NCBI RefSeq assembly: GCF_026191375.1
Contig: NZ_JAODTL010000022.1
Span: 124,001-188,000, forward strand
Origin: Marinomonas pontica
Lineage (GTDB): Bacteria; Pseudomonadota; Gammaproteobacteria; Pseudomonadales; Marinomonadaceae
DNA length: 64,000 nucleotides
Direction of reading: 5' to 3'
A model generated the notes under the pieces. The model made no database searches. It had not been told where the DNA came from and worked only from the letters and a program-made list of their open reading frames with translations. Positions 1 to 10,700 of the stretch are shown in pieces. The translations under genes and the position numbers were made by a program. Position 1 is the stretch's first letter. Each line of letters begins with the position of its first letter.

Positions 1-30
1 AGCTAAACACAATAAAAGCGGTATCTTCTT

Positions 31-228
31 ATGAATAAAACATTATTAGACATTCTAGTTTGCCCTGTAACCAAAGCGTCACTGACTTTAAGCAAAGACG
101 GCACAGAATTGATCAGTAAAGTGGGTGGCATGGCTTACCCAGTTCGTGACGGTATTCCTGTATTGCTTGAAACAGAAGCTCGCACTCTAACGTCTGAAGA
201 GCGCTTGGATTCTGGTTCAGCAAAATGA
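31..228 (+). CDS. ycaR: Trm112-family protein (YcaR-like) without zinc cysteines
   Basis: A 65-residue protein whose ending ([17 protein letters not shown]) is the signature of the bacterial Trm112/YcaR family, usually encoded between lpxK and kdsB. Family members normally hold zinc with CPxC near the N terminus and a second cysteine in a LICK-like stretch. Here these read CPVTKAS and LISK, so only one cysteine remains and zinc binding is unlikely. Its role is not established; in other organisms Trm112 is a small partner of methyltransferases. The stop codon overlaps the start of the phosphatase gene (ATGA), so the two are translationally coupled. Confidence 0.85.
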   Translation: MNKTLLDILVCPVTKASLTLSKDGTELISKVGGMAYPVRDGIPVLLETEARTLTSEERLDSGSAK

Positions 229-701
229 GGTCGTATAAAGTCCTGACTGTATGTTTAGGGAATATATGCAGATCGCCAGCTGCGCAAGGGATTTTAGAGT
301 CTGTGTCGAATGAGCAAGGCGTTTTTTTGGAATTGGACTCTGCGGGTACGGCGGCCTATCACGTCGGCAATCCACCAGACCCTCGTTCTGTATTCGCTCT
401 TCAGCAGATCGATATTAATATTGAGCAACAAAAGGCAAGGCAGGTGTCGGTTGATGATTTTTACGCATTTGATTGGATTCTTGCGATGGATCGTGAAAAT
501 TTGTCCAATCTTCAGAAAATTCAACCTGAAAACAGCCCAGCTAAATTGGTTATGTTTGGTGAGTTTGATCACATCGCTGATTTTGGAGAAGTCGTCGATC
601 CTTATTACGGTGGTCAAGATGGGTTTGCTCAGATGCGTTCGCATTTAAAGACCATCGCTAACGCTTTTGTTCACCACCTTATTTCCAGCCGAGAAGACTA
701 A
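225..701 (+). CDS. Low molecular weight protein-tyrosine phosphatase
   Basis: The 158-residue protein starts with the family P-loop VCLGNICRS: nucleophile Cys10, second cysteine Cys15 and phosphate-binding Arg16. The general-acid motif DPYYGG follows, with Asp125. Length and motif order match cytosolic low-MW phosphatases, which hydrolyse phosphotyrosine. In Pseudomonas an orthologous gene sits between kdsB and murB. Here it overlaps the Trm112-like gene by four bases and lies 9 bases before murB, so it probably belongs to the same cell-envelope operon. The natural substrate cannot be read from sequence; a role with a tyrosine kinase in polysaccharide export is known for some relatives. Confidence 0.9.
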   Translation: MRSYKVLTVCLGNICRSPAAQGILESVSNEQGVFLELDSAGTAAYHVGNPPDPRSVFALQQIDINIEQQKARQVSVDDFYAFDWILAMDRENLSNLQKIQPENSPAKLVMFGEFDHIADFGEVVDPYYGGQDGFAQMRSHLKTIANAFVHHLISSRED

Positions 702-710
702 GTCCGTCTA

Positions 711-1793
711 ATGAAAATGCGATTCAACATAACCGATTTTGCTGCTGTACAAGCAGAAGAGTCCATTCAGGAACAGGTGTCATTGGCTAAGTACAATACT
801 TTTCGCTTTGACTATCTGGCTGAGTTTCTAGCAACTGCAACAGATTTAGAGTCGTTAAAGGCCTTGTTAGCGTGGGCGAAGCATTTTAAACAGCCAATCA
901 CTATGATCGGTGGTGGCAGCAATGTATTAATTGCTGCTGATGTACCTGGATTGGTCATCATCAATCGTTTGACTGGCATCAGTGCCAGAGAGCAAGCTGG
1001 CAATCAAGTCAGTCTTACGGTTGCGTCAGGAGAGAATTGGCATCAAGTCGTTGAGCATGCCGTAACACAACACTGGTTTGGTATTGAGAACTTGGCCTTG
1101 ATTCCCGGTACAGCTGGAGCGGCGCCTGTTCAGAATATTGGTGCTTATGGTGTTGAAATTAAAGACGTCATCGCTCGTGTGCAAGTGATTAATACGACGA
1201 CTGGTGATGTGTATTGGATTACTGGGCATGACTGTGGCTTTGCTTATCGCGACAGCCATTTCAAAGGCGTCTGGAAAGGCAGCTTGTTAATCACGGCAAT
1301 TGAATTATCGTTAAAAAAACAAGGGGTGCTACAACTAAATTACGGTGGTTTGTCTGAACGGATAGAAGGCATTCCTAGCCTTGAATCAGTCTTTAATCTT
1401 GTTTGCCAAGTCAGAAGTGAAAAATTACCCGACCCTCTTGCTATAGGTAATGCAGGCAGTTTTTTTAAAAACCCTATTGTTGATCAAAAACAACACGATG
1501 TGTTAAAAGCGCAATACCCAAGCCTTGTGTCATTTCCGTTCGAAGCGGGTTATAAGTTAGCCGCAGGGTGGCTGATTGATCAGGCAGGGTGGAAAGGTAA
1601 AGTGTTTCAGGGTGTTGGTGTATACGATAAACAAGCCTTGGTATTGGTAAACTATTCTGAATCTCTTGCTGATTCGCTGCTCGACTTGGAGGCGCAAATT
1701 AAGCTTTCTGTTAATGATAAGTATGGTGTTCTGTTGGAGCGGGAACCGGTGCAGCTACCTCAATCAGCATACTCAAGTGTTGAGGTAGGTTAG
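711..1793 (+). CDS. murB: UDP-N-acetylenolpyruvoylglucosamine reductase MurB
   Basis: Reduces the enolpyruvyl group of UDP-GlcNAc-enolpyruvate with NADPH to give UDP-MurNAc, the second committed step of peptidoglycan synthesis, in the cytosol. The FAD-binding motif GGGSNVLI lies at residues 67-74. The catalytic serine is Ser250 in NAGSFFKNP, and the C-terminal glutamate in LLEREP is about residue 343. At 360 residues it is a type I MurB like that of E. coli. It is followed after one base by murI, making a murB-murI pair in which both enzymes feed peptidoglycan precursors. No internal damage is seen. Confidence 0.97.
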   Translation: MKMRFNITDFAAVQAEESIQEQVSLAKYNTFRFDYLAEFLATATDLESLKALLAWAKHFKQPITMIGGGSNVLIAADVPGLVIINRLTGISAREQAGNQVSLTVASGENWHQVVEHAVTQHWFGIENLALIPGTAGAAPVQNIGAYGVEIKDVIARVQVINTTTGDVYWITGHDCGFAYRDSHFKGVWKGSLLITAIELSLKKQGVLQLNYGGLSERIEGIPSLESVFNLVCQVRSEKLPDPLAIGNAGSFFKNPIVDQKQHDVLKAQYPSLVSFPFEAGYKLAAGWLIDQAGWKGKVFQGVGVYDKQALVLVNYSESLADSLLDLEAQIKLSVNDKYGVLLEREPVQLPQSAYSSVEVG

Positions 1794-1794
1794 A

Positions 1795-2604
1795 GTGAAA
1801 GTGGGTATCATGGACTCCGGTGCCGGTGGTTTGACCATTTTAAATGCGATTCACAAAAAGCATCCTTTTTTGAATTTAGTGTATTTGGCTGACGATGCTT
1901 TCGCACCTTATGGCAGTAAAACCATTGACGAACTGCAAGATAGATTGGTCAAAGTAGGGAAGTTCTTTGAGCGTGAAAAAGTAGATGCCATTGTGGTGGC
2001 TTGCAATACAGCAACGGTGGCAGCCATTGATGTTTTGCGAGCCTCAACGCGGTTGCCCGTTGTGGGAGTTGAGCCTGCCGTTAAACCAGCATTTCGATTA
2101 AGCAAACAGCGTAAAGTGGCTGTTCTGGCCACTCCAGTTACAGCGCAAAGTGCCCGTTTGAATCAATTGATTGAGCTTTGGAAGTCAGACAGTGTCGTGT
2201 TTGTCATGTCCAGTTCAACGCTTGCTTTTGATATTGACGCTTGGCCAGAAACAGAAGAAAAAATAAAGCTTACAATAGAGCAGCTTTGCGAAAAAATGCG
2301 AAGTGAAAAAGTCGATACTTTGGTGCTTGCTTGTACTCACTATCCTTTAGTGAAACCTGTATTTGAACAGGCGCTTGGTAAGGAATGCGAAATTATCGAA
2401 CCCAGTGAAGGGGTCACGGCACAACTTATGCGCCGCCTAGCAGAGTCGTATCCAGATCAGGTTGGCGGTTTATTTGCTGAGACTCATCAAGTGAGTGGCA
2501 GTATCGAGTTGTGCAATACGATGTCCTCCCAAAACCACCCGCGTTTGGTTACTTGGGTTGAAGATAAAGAGGCTATTACACTGCAAAAAACAGTCGCGAT
2601 TTAG
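1795..2604 (+). CDS. murI: Glutamate racemase MurI
   Basis: Converts L-glutamate to D-glutamate for the peptidoglycan stem peptide, using two cysteines and no cofactor. The 269-residue protein has the N-terminal MDSGAGG with Asp7, the first catalytic Cys70 in ACNTATV and the second Cys180 in ACTHYP. The start is GTG at 1795, one base after the murB stop. It is supported by the conserved N terminus VGIMDSG and the tight coupling. The gene ends convergently with the patatin-like gene, overlapping it by four bases. Confidence 0.95.
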   Translation: MKVGIMDSGAGGLTILNAIHKKHPFLNLVYLADDAFAPYGSKTIDELQDRLVKVGKFFEREKVDAIVVACNTATVAAIDVLRASTRLPVVGVEPAVKPAFRLSKQRKVAVLATPVTAQSARLNQLIELWKSDSVVFVMSSSTLAFDIDAWPETEEKIKLTIEQLCEKMRSEKVDTLVLACTHYPLVKPVFEQALGKECEIIEPSEGVTAQLMRRLAESYPDQVGGLFAETHQVSGSIELCNTMSSQNHPRLVTWVEDKEAITLQKTVAI

Positions 2605-3746
2605 CTTTCTTTCTGGAAAAAATCAATGATTCTATCTTTTTCCCACATGGCGTCTTGATAGCCTAGGTCCATTAGTGCTTTGCAATATTGCGGTGTAAAT
2701 AGCAAATAACTGGCTGCCGAACTCACTTTTTCAGACGTTGACCCACCTGCCGCTTTTAACAATACACGAATATTTTTTGGAAGCGTGGAAAGGTAATGGT
2801 GCGCAATGGCGTTCAGCTCTTCTGATGGAGAAATAATCAATGTTTCTGTGGGAAGGTTTTGGTGCTTTGCCTTTTTATCTTCCGGTAAGTCTCGAATAAG
2901 ACTGTTCATGATTTCCAGCTGATAAATATCGTCTTCTAAGTTGTCAATAAATGCACTGTTTAAGAGTTGCCCAAGTATTTGCGCCATACTTGGGGCGCTA
3001 GAATCAACAGTTGTGTCTGGTATCGCCCATTTTTTTGCACTTCTGTTTCCGCTTACACCAATGATAAAGAGTTTATCTGCGCCCAACTTTAGAGCTGGAT
3101 AAATAGCCGATTTTTGTCGAATTGCGCCATCACCGTAATAGTGTTTGTCAATTTTATGGGCTGGGAAAATAGTAGGGATAGCGCTGGAGGCTAATAAATG
3201 ATCGACACCTAAGTTTGCAACAATGCCTTTCCGTCGGTTACCTTGCCAAGACTGCAGCTCAGAAGAACCTTGAAAAAACGTGGTTGACTCGCCTGTGCTG
3301 TAACTCATGGCGGTAACGGCCAACGCTTTTAGTTGCTCATTTTGTATGGCGATGTTGATTTTCGAGAAATCCAAGTGATTAGTGAGCAATTCTTTGAGCG
3401 GGCTGTTATCCATTAAAGCAATAGAAGTGTCATGGTTGTGCACGTGGAATAGTGACATGAGTGTTTTGGTCACCGAGGTTGCCACTGGCCATCGACCAAC
3501 TGTGTAAATTTGGTCTGGAGTTAGATGCCGCCAAACAAAAGCAAGCGTTGAAACAGCTTTAGAAAAATTGTCAGCATAGGAAGCGAGCATCGTCGCATTT
3601 AAAGCGCCCGCTGAAGTACCACATAAAATTGGAAAAGGTAGAGGGGTATTTTTGGGTAAAAGTCTTCCCATGGCGGAAAGAACACCAACTTGGTAAGCAG
3701 CGCGAGCGCCACCGCCAGATAAGATTAATGCATTATTTTTCTTCAT
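2601..3746 (-). CDS. Patatin-like phospholipase family protein
   Basis: A 381-residue patatin-fold protein. The oxyanion-hole motif [12 protein letters not shown] lies at residues 10-21. The nucleophile elbow GTSAG has Ser45, and the catalytic-dyad aspartate lies in YYGDGAIRQ at about residue 207. The active dyad is therefore intact, and lipid acyl-hydrolase activity is expected. A C-terminal region of about 130 residues is of the kind found in uncharacterised proteobacterial patatins. No signal peptide or membrane helix is apparent, so it is probably cytosolic or peripheral. The substrate is unknown. It is monocistronic and convergent with murI. Confidence 0.85.
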   Translation of the reverse strand: MKKNNALILSGGGARAAYQVGVLSAMGRLLPKNTPLPFPILCGTSAGALNATMLASYADNFSKAVSTLAFVWRHLTPDQIYTVGRWPVATSVTKTLMSLFHVHNHDTSIALMDNSPLKELLTNHLDFSKINIAIQNEQLKALAVTAMSYSTGESTTFFQGSSELQSWQGNRRKGIVANLGVDHLLASSAIPTIFPAHKIDKHYYGDGAIRQKSAIYPALKLGADKLFIIGVSGNRSAKKWAIPDTTVDSSAPSMAQILGQLLNSAFIDNLEDDIYQLEIMNSLIRDLPEDKKAKHQNLPTETLIISPSEELNAIAHHYLSTLPKNIRVLLKAAGGSTSEKVSSAASYLLFTPQYCKALMDLGYQDAMWEKDRIIDFFQKES

Positions 3747-4002
3747 AAAAGCTCACTTCTTCGACCCTGATTAAGCAAAGAATTTATCTCATAGTGAATC
3801 ACTTTCTCCTATAAAAACAACTACTCATTTACATATAAGTATGGCGTATATTGGTAGTATTGCCATTAAGAGATATCAACAAATCGAATGACATGGCGTT
3901 TTTGTTATTACATTTTGTGGACTGGACTGACGATGTGGTACACAATCTCATCTATACTTTTGATGGCAATATTACGGTTAAAATAATAAGAAAGGTGAAT
4001 TC

Positions 4003-5128
4003 ATGAATACTTCTGTTGTTATAAGCGGTGTTGGGTTATGGACACCTGAACACAGCATTTCCAATGAAGAGCTTGTCGACAGCTACAATGCTTGGGCGGA
4101 ACGTTACAATGTTGAGAACAGTCAAGCGATCGCATTGGGAGAGGTAGACGCTAAGCCTCTTTCAAGTGCTGAATTTATTGAAAAAGCATCAGGCATTAAG
4201 AGTCGCTATATCTATGCAAAAGAAGGTGCGTTGGACATTGATCGCATGCGTCCTATTTTAGACGTTAGAAGGGGATGAGCAAGTTTCCCATCAAGCAGAG
4301 ATGGCCATAGCCGCTGCAAAGAAAGCCTTGCTGGCCGCTAATAAAGTCCCAAGTGATATCGATATGGTGATTGTATCATGTGCTTACACGCAGCGCTCTT
4401 ATCCTGCCATTGCTATAGAGGTTCAATCTGCCCTTGGTATTGATGGGTTTGGTTTTGACATGCTGGTGGCGTGTTCCGCAGCGACCTTTGGTTTGCAAAG
4501 GGCGGTGGATGCCATTAAAGCGGGTTCCTCAAAAGGGGTGTTGGTAATCAATCCAGAACTGACGTCGCCGCAAGTTAATTATATGGACAGGGACTCGCAT
4601 TTTATTTTCGGTGATGTGGCAACGGCGGTAGTAGTAGAAAGCAGTCAAACCTGCCAGTCAACGCATTCATTTGATGTGCTAAGTACCAAGTGCATTACGT
4701 CATATTCAAATAATATTCGCTCTAATTTTGGCTACACAACGCGTGTTACGGATGAAGAACCCTATTCAGCCGACATGCTTTTTCATCAAAATGGTCGAAA
4801 GGTTTTTAAGGAAGTGTGCCCAATGGCCGCCGAGCACATTGAAAACCATTTGAAGAGTGAAGGTATTCGGGTGTCGCAGTTGAAACGATGGTGGTTGCAT
4901 CAAGCGAACATCAACATGAATCTATTGATCAGCAAGCGGTTATTAGGGCGAGATGCAACGCTGGAGGAGGCGCCAGTGGTGCTTAATGAATACGCTAATA
5001 CTGCCTCGGCCGGGTCAATAATTGCGTTTGCGAAATTTCATGATGATCTTTCGGTTGGCGATATCGGTGTGATTTGCTCGTTTGGCGCTGGGTATTCCAT
5101 TGGTAGTTTGATATTGCGTAAGCGTTAA
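4003..5128 (+). pseudogene. FabH-like beta-ketoacyl-ACP synthase III, interrupted by one frameshift
   Basis: Two reading frames (4003-4278 and continuing to 5128) together encode one thiolase-fold condensing enzyme. The catalytic triad lies in the second part: Cys in LVACSAATFG, His in WWLHQANINM and Asn in NEYANTASAG. Removing one T at 4265-4266 joins them as ILDVEGDEQVSHQAEM and gives 374 residues. That is the length of the Pseudomonas PA3286-type FabH paralogues, which condense medium-chain acyl-CoA with malonyl-ACP; the assignment to that subgroup is an inference. A good ribosome site (AAGGTGA) precedes ATG 4003. The rest is intact, so a sequencing indel is more likely than true decay. 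Confidence 0.85.
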
Positions 5129-5242
5129 TTGCGTATTCTTTTGTAAGCCTTTAATAACTAGCTAGGTTAAGTCATTGAAACAGATGTGATTATAAGGGAG
5201 ACTATTCGCATCGGTTTCAAAGACTCAACAGGGCTTTTAAAT

Positions 5243-6892
5243 ATGGCAATTCATCCTCAAGCAGGGCTGCTTGCATCTCATGACTTACTTGTAAACCTCC
5301 CAGAACTCATGTCGGCTTATTATCTTAACAAGCCAACTGTCACAAAAAATCCAGACGAACGTGTCAGCTTTGGCACATCAGGCCATCGTGGCAGTGCGCT
5401 ATCCACCAGCTTTAATGAACACCACATATTGGCCATTGCTCAGGCTATTGCCGAATACAGGAAATCTCAAAACATCACCGGTCCTTTATATTTAGGAAAG
5501 GACACGCACGCTTTGTCTGAAGCGGCTTTTCAAACCACGGTGAGCGTGCTCACAGCCAATGGTGTGCGAGTTCGTACGCAGTTAAATGGCGGCTACACGC
5601 CAACGCCGGTTATTTCGCATGCAATATTAACGCACAACAAGCAAGCGTCAGGCAGTGACATGAGTGACGGCATTGTTATTACGCCTTCTCATAATCCGCC
5701 AGAAGATGGCGGTATTAAATACAATTCAAGCAAAGGCGGCCCAGCAGATAAAGACATTACCGACTGGGTAGCCAAAAGAGCGAATGCATTATTAGAAGCC
5801 GACTTACAAGGTGTTAAGCGTTTCTCGCCCAATGAGGTGGAAGCCAGTGGTCTATTGGAGCCGTTCGATTTTATCAATCATTATGTTGATGATCTTGCGA
5901 ATGTTCTTGATATGAAAGCCATCGCGGATAAAAAAATCCGTATTGGTGTTGACCCAATGGGCGGTTCAGGTATCCATTATTGGGAGCCGATTGCAAAAAA
6001 ATATGGCTTGGACATAACGGTTGTTAATAAAGAAGTCGATCCCACTTTTCGTTTTGTGCCAAGGGATAAGGACGGCAGAATTCGGATGGATTGTTCCTCT
6101 CCTTACTCCATGCAAGGATTGTTAAAGTTAAAAGATGACTTTGATATCGCCGTCGGAAACGACCCTGATTACGACCGGCACGGTATAGTATGTTCGGGTT
6201 TTGGATTGATGAATCCAAATGCGTATTTGGCTGTCGCGATTGAATACTTATCCCAGCACCGCAAGCAATGGCCACAAAAAATTCAATTTGGTAAAACCCT
6301 AGTGTCCAGTGGCATGATAGATCGCGTGGTTGATGGATTAGGGCGACCACTTTGTGAAGTGCCTGTTGGCTTTAAATGGTACGTTGAGGGAATGTTCAAT
6401 GGCACCATGGCGTTTGGTGGAGAAGAGAGTGCAGGCGCTTCCTTTCTCCGTAAAGACGCCAGCGTTTGGACAACGGATAAGGACGGTTTCATCATGGCGT
6501 TACTCGCTGCTGAAATTTTAGCCGTCACAGGTCAAGACCCTCAGACACTGTACGAAGCGCAAGTAGCCAAATATGGAAAACCATTTTATAAGCGTATTGA
6601 TGTTGCGGCGACACCGGCTCAAAAAGCACTCTTGGGTGCATTAGACGCAAAAGATGTCACTCAAACGGAATTGGCTGGTGAGGACATTGTGTCTGCTTTG
6701 ACACACGCACCAGGAAACAATGCCGCCATTGGTGGTTTAAAAGTATCCACCAAAAATGGTTGGTTTGCTGCCCGACCGTCTGGCACCGAAAATGTGTATA
6801 AAATCTATTTAGAAAGCTTTATTTCAGAAGAGCATCTTGATGAATTGGAAAAAGAAGCAAAAGCGCTAGTGGACAGCGTACTTGCTAAGTAA
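5243..6892 (+). CDS. pgm: Phosphoglucomutase, alpha-D-glucose specific
   Basis: Interconverts glucose 1-phosphate and glucose 6-phosphate, feeding UDP-glucose and glycogen or envelope polysaccharides. The phosphoserine loop TPSHNPP has Ser149, the metal loop is DPDYDRHG, the sugar-binding loop is GGEESAGAS and the phosphate-binding end is RPSGTE. I place the start at ATG 5243, not further upstream in the same frame, because MAIHPQAG aligns with the N terminus of E. coli Pgm (MAIHNRAG). This gives 549 residues, the usual length. It is followed by a strong terminator and stands alone. Confidence 0.96.
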   Translation: MAIHPQAGLLASHDLLVNLPELMSAYYLNKPTVTKNPDERVSFGTSGHRGSALSTSFNEHHILAIAQAIAEYRKSQNITGPLYLGKDTHALSEAAFQTTVSVLTANGVRVRTQLNGGYTPTPVISHAILTHNKQASGSDMSDGIVITPSHNPPEDGGIKYNSSKGGPADKDITDWVAKRANALLEADLQGVKRFSPNEVEASGLLEPFDFINHYVDDLANVLDMKAIADKKIRIGVDPMGGSGIHYWEPIAKKYGLDITVVNKEVDPTFRFVPRDKDGRIRMDCSSPYSMQGLLKLKDDFDIAVGNDPDYDRHGIVCSGFGLMNPNAYLAVAIEYLSQHRKQWPQKIQFGKTLVSSGMIDRVVDGLGRPLCEVPVGFKWYVEGMFNGTMAFGGEESAGASFLRKDASVWTTDKDGFIMALLAAEILAVTGQDPQTLYEAQVAKYGKPFYKRIDVAATPAQKALLGALDAKDVTQTELAGEDIVSALTHAPGNNAAIGGLKVSTKNGWFAARPSGTENVYKIYLESFISEEHLDELEKEAKALVDSVLAK

Positions 6893-6912
6893 TTAACGCA
6901 CGATACGACATC

Positions 6913-6951
6913 AAAAACGCCGTTTATTTTGAGCAAATAGACGGCGTTTTT
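6913..6951. terminator. Bidirectional rho-independent terminator
   Basis: Stem AAAAACGCCGT pairs with ACGGCGTTTTT and extends further inward through G-U pairs, with T-runs on both strands. It lies between the convergent pgm and spermidine-synthase-like genes. Confidence 0.9.
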
Positions 6952-6980
6952 ATTTTTTTAGGGGTAGGGTTTTTTACCGC

Positions 6981-7721
6981 TTAGATCTCAGATAAACGGG
7001 AGAGCCATTTTCCTAATTGAAAGCCCAACTTATCGCTGAGTTTTTGTGCCGTGTTTTTCAGCTCCTTTGCATTGTCGTGATTGGCACGTTTGCCAGCGAT
7101 AACCACCCAGTTGCCACTTCCTGTGTCTAGCGCCCGCACATCGTTAAAATGTTGTTTAATGATGTCGGTGAGTTCTTGGTTATTTTTATGATCTACCCAA
7201 CAATTAAGGGCTAACCAGCCGTCTTCTTTGATGTTTTTTGCGCAATTTGCGATAAAACTAGCCTGTAATACTCCACGATCCATGCCCTCCGTGTTGTAGA
7301 GATCTGTCATGAGTATGTCGACTTTTTTGGTCAATCCTGCCTCAATATAATCAATGGCGTTCGCCACCTCTAAGTTGATGCGTTTCCCTCTTGGTAGCTT
7401 GAAATACATTTCCGCAGCGTCCAGAACCTCTTGCCTAAGTTCCACTGCGGTAAGGTGTATTGCCGGAACGGAATGATGCAATGCGTTGACTAGTGTGCCG
7501 CCACCTAACCCCAAAATGCATACACGTTTCGGTTCGCAAAATAGCAGCGGCAGCATCATGGCTTGAGTGTATTCATGCTGCAGAACATGAGGCGTAGAAA
7601 GACGAATACGGCTTTGCTCGTCACCTTCGGCAAAGGACAAAATACGATATTGGCCATCGTCAAAAATGCGAATAGGGCCCAATTCATCAGCGCTGTCATG
7701 TAGTAAGTTATGGTGACTCAT
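6981..7721 (-). CDS. Spermidine synthase-like protein
   Basis: A 246-residue Rossmann methyltransferase-fold protein of the polyamine aminopropyltransferase superfamily. The nucleotide-binding glycine motif is LGLGGGTLVNAL, followed by the acidic ribose contact VELRQEV and the active-site loop MTDLYNTEG. It is shorter than classical SpeE. No S-adenosylmethionine decarboxylase gene lies nearby, so true spermidine synthesis is unproven; many such free-standing paralogues have no known function. The start ATG 7721 has the ribosome site AAAGGAAA. A lysine/ornithine decarboxylase lies 20 kb away but is not linked in an operon. Confidence 0.75.
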   Translation of the reverse strand: MSHHNLLHDSADELGPIRIFDDGQYRILSFAEGDEQSRIRLSTPHVLQHEYTQAMMLPLLFCEPKRVCILGLGGGTLVNALHHSVPAIHLTAVELRQEVLDAAEMYFKLPRGKRINLEVANAIDYIEAGLTKKVDILMTDLYNTEGMDRGVLQASFIANCAKNIKEDGWLALNCWVDHKNNQELTDIIKQHFNDVRALDTGSGNWVVIAGKRANHDNAKELKNTAQKLSDKLGFQLGKWLSRLSEI

Positions 7722-7741
7722 TATTTTCCTTTCAGTTTAAG

Positions 7742-7768
7742 CATAGCGTTTGCTTTCCAAACGCTATG
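7742..7768. repeat. Perfect 10-bp inverted repeat (intercistronic hairpin)
   Basis: CATAGCGTTT and AAACGCTATG are separated by 7 bases, between ydiJ and the spermidine-synthase-like gene, both on the minus strand. No T-run follows on either strand. It could be an mRNA-stabilising hairpin, a weak terminator or an operator. Confidence 0.6.
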
Positions 7769-7789
7769 GAAATGTTTGTACAATGCTGA

Positions 7790-10700
7790 TTAGTGAGTAG
7801 TGGCTTCTCGTAGGTGCCTTAGAATAACTTGTATTGGGTGTGGAACATGAGTGTCGTCAAAACGTTTAACCTGACTGCGGCAAGAATAGCCTGTGGCAAC
7901 TAACTTTCCAAGCAGACCAGGATCGGTGACTTTTTCTTTCCACGACAAATCATAAATCGTTTTAGAGGTCTCTTTATTAGCGGTTTCATGGCCGTAAGTC
8001 CCAGCCATGCCACAACAGCCAACGTTTTCGACTTTTAAATCTAAGCCAAGAATACCGAAGACCTTCTGCCAATCTTGAATAGACGCGGCCGCGTTGGTCT
8101 TTTCCGTGCAATGTGTCATGAGGTGATACGTTGAGTTGTCGCACATCAGTGGCTGTTTGATGAGGTGCTCACTTTTCTTCATTAGCCATTCTTGCATTAA
8201 TTGGATTTTTGGAATTTGTCGAGTATCGCCAAAGGCTTTGGTGTATTCCGATCGATAGGTCAGCGTCATAGAAGGGTCGATGCCTATAAAGGGCAAACCA
8301 TAGAAAGCCAAGCTTTGCAGCATGTCTAAATTTTTGCGTGCAGTGCGATTAAAGGCTTTCATAAAACCATGCACATGTAAGGGTTTGCCGTTAGGCATAT
8401 AGGGCGCAAGATAGGCTTGGAAACCAAGACGGCTTAGCGTTTCCATTGTGTCCAATACCAGTTCTGTATCAAAGTAACTGGTAAAGGCATCTTGCACCAC
8501 GATGACAGCGCGAGATCGGTCTTTTGGGCTTAAGGCCTCAATTGCCAATGGCGTTGCTAGACGAATGCCACGACGCGACATTTCTTTTTTTAAATTGAGC
8601 TTGCTCAGTTTCGGGTTGTCGGCCAAACCTATGTATTTGCTGCTGAAGTGATTAACCCAGCTACGGCTTACCAACCAATTATATGGCTGTGGAAATATCG
8701 CCATGGTTGGCATCATGAATTCTAACGAGCCAATAAGATAATCTTTCGCTGGTCGCAGATAGCGGCTGTAGTATAGCTCTAAGAATTTCGCTCTAAACTC
8801 TGGTACATCGACTTTAATTGGGCATTGTCCAACACAAGATTTACACGCCAAGCAGCCCATCATAGATTCATGCACTTCGTTGGAGAAATCATATTCACCA
8901 CGACGCTTTGCTAGGGTATTTTTCAGTCTTGGTAAGAAATTAAAAATTACATTGCTGTCTTTGGCATCTTTGCTTGCTTTGACGGTATCCACGCCTTGCA
9001 GGCTCATACCACGAAGCCATTCACGCATTAAAGAAGCGCGACCTTTTGGCGAGTGGCGACGATCTCGGGTGCCTTTCCAAGAAGGGCACATGGCATCATT
9101 TGGATCGAAGTTATAGCAGGCACCGTTGCCATTGCAGTACATGCCTTCTTGAAATTGATCACGATTCTGCAATGGAATTTGACGATCAAATTGACCACGT
9201 AATGGAACGGCATCTATCTTTAATAAATCTACACCGAGTTCAAATGGCGTGGCGATTTTACCAGGATTTAATCGGTTTCTTGGGTCAAATGCGGCTTTTA
9301 CTTGCTGGATACTAGGATAGAGTTCACCGAAGAAAGCGGGTGAATATTCAGAGCGAACGCCTTTGCCGTGTTCACCCCACAATAAGCCATTGTATTTCTG
9401 CGTGAGCGCAACCACCTTATCGGTGATTTCACGGATCATGGGCTCTTGGGATTCGTCTTTAAGGTCAAGCGCAGGGCGAACATGCAGAACGCCAGCATCC
9501 ACATGGCCGAACATGCCATATTGAACCTTGTAGCTGTCTAGAACAGCGCGAAATTCCATAATGAAGTCAGCAAGGTTTTCTGGCGGAACGGCGGTATCTT
9601 CAACGAAGGGAATAGGGCGACTTTGTCCCTTGGCGTTTCCGAGTAGGCCAACGGATTTTTTACGCATTCCCCAGAGCTTGTTGACGTTGTCGTGCCCCAT
9701 AGCGATGGTGTAGCCCAACGCGCTGCTTCCGCCTTGTTTGACGAGAGCATCGAGCTTGTCAGTGAGCCCTTTGATTTTGTCGGCAACGTCTTGTTCGTCA
9801 TTGCCTGTGTATTCGACAAGATTGATCCCTTGGATGTTTTCTCCCGCCTTTTCTGGAAAAAACTCAGCGACGGAATTCCAAACGATGTCACTTTTTGCAA
9901 GGCCGAGCACTTTTGAATCGACGGTTTCGATAGAGGTTGGTTTGGCATCGAGTAACTCGCGTGCATGTCGAAGCGAACCTTCAAAGCTGTCATAGCGAAT
10001 GTTGACCAGAGCCGCATAGGTAGGAATCGGCAAAAGATTTAGTTTGGCTTCAACAATAAAGCCTAATGTGCCTTCTGACCCGCAAAGCACCGAGTTCATA
10101 TTGAATTGACCATCTTCGGTGCGAATATGAGCCAAGTCGTAGCCAGTTAGGCAGCGGTTGAGTTCTGGGAAGGTGTCTTTGATCTCTTGCGCTTTGCTTT
10201 TTTGAATACTATCGACAACACGGTGCGCATGAGCGGAATAGTCACTGCCACTTTGTATTTCGGCCAGTGTTTCATCATCAATGGGGGCTGATTCTAGTAG
10301 ATGGCCATCTAACAGCACGGTTTTTAATTCGAGAACATGGTCACGAGTTTTTCCATACATTACCGAACCTTGTCCGCTGGCGTCGGTATTTATCATGCCG
10401 CCAATGGTGGCTCTATTGCTGGTGGAAAGTTCCGGGGCAAAAAACAAACCATGGGGGTTGATGGCTTTGTTAAGTTGGTCTTTCACTACGCCGGCTTCAA
10501 CGCGAGCCCAGCCTTCTTCTGCGTTGATCTCCAGAATTCGATTCATGTGCTTGGATAGATCAATCACTAAACCATCGGTTAAAGACTGCCCATTTGTGCC
10601 TGTGCCGCCGCCTCGTGGGCTTAAAACGACATCATTAAATTCTTCTTGGTTGGATAACTGCACCAATAACTGAATATCTTGTGTGTTCTTTGGAAAGATG

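Noticed and set aside
4250-4300. Programmed ribosomal frameshifting in the FabH-like gene
   Set aside because: There is no slippery heptamer or stimulatory structure at the junction. Eight similar indels elsewhere in the window point to sequencing error.
9538-10017. 159-codon minus-strand frame inside ydiJ in another frame
   Set aside because: It is fully contained in the real gene on the same strand, with no plausible start signal.
10281-10673. 130-codon open frame on the plus strand inside ydiJ
   Set aside because: It lies opposite the highly conserved FAD domain of ydiJ, has no homology that I recognise and no ribosome site; it is a shadow frame.
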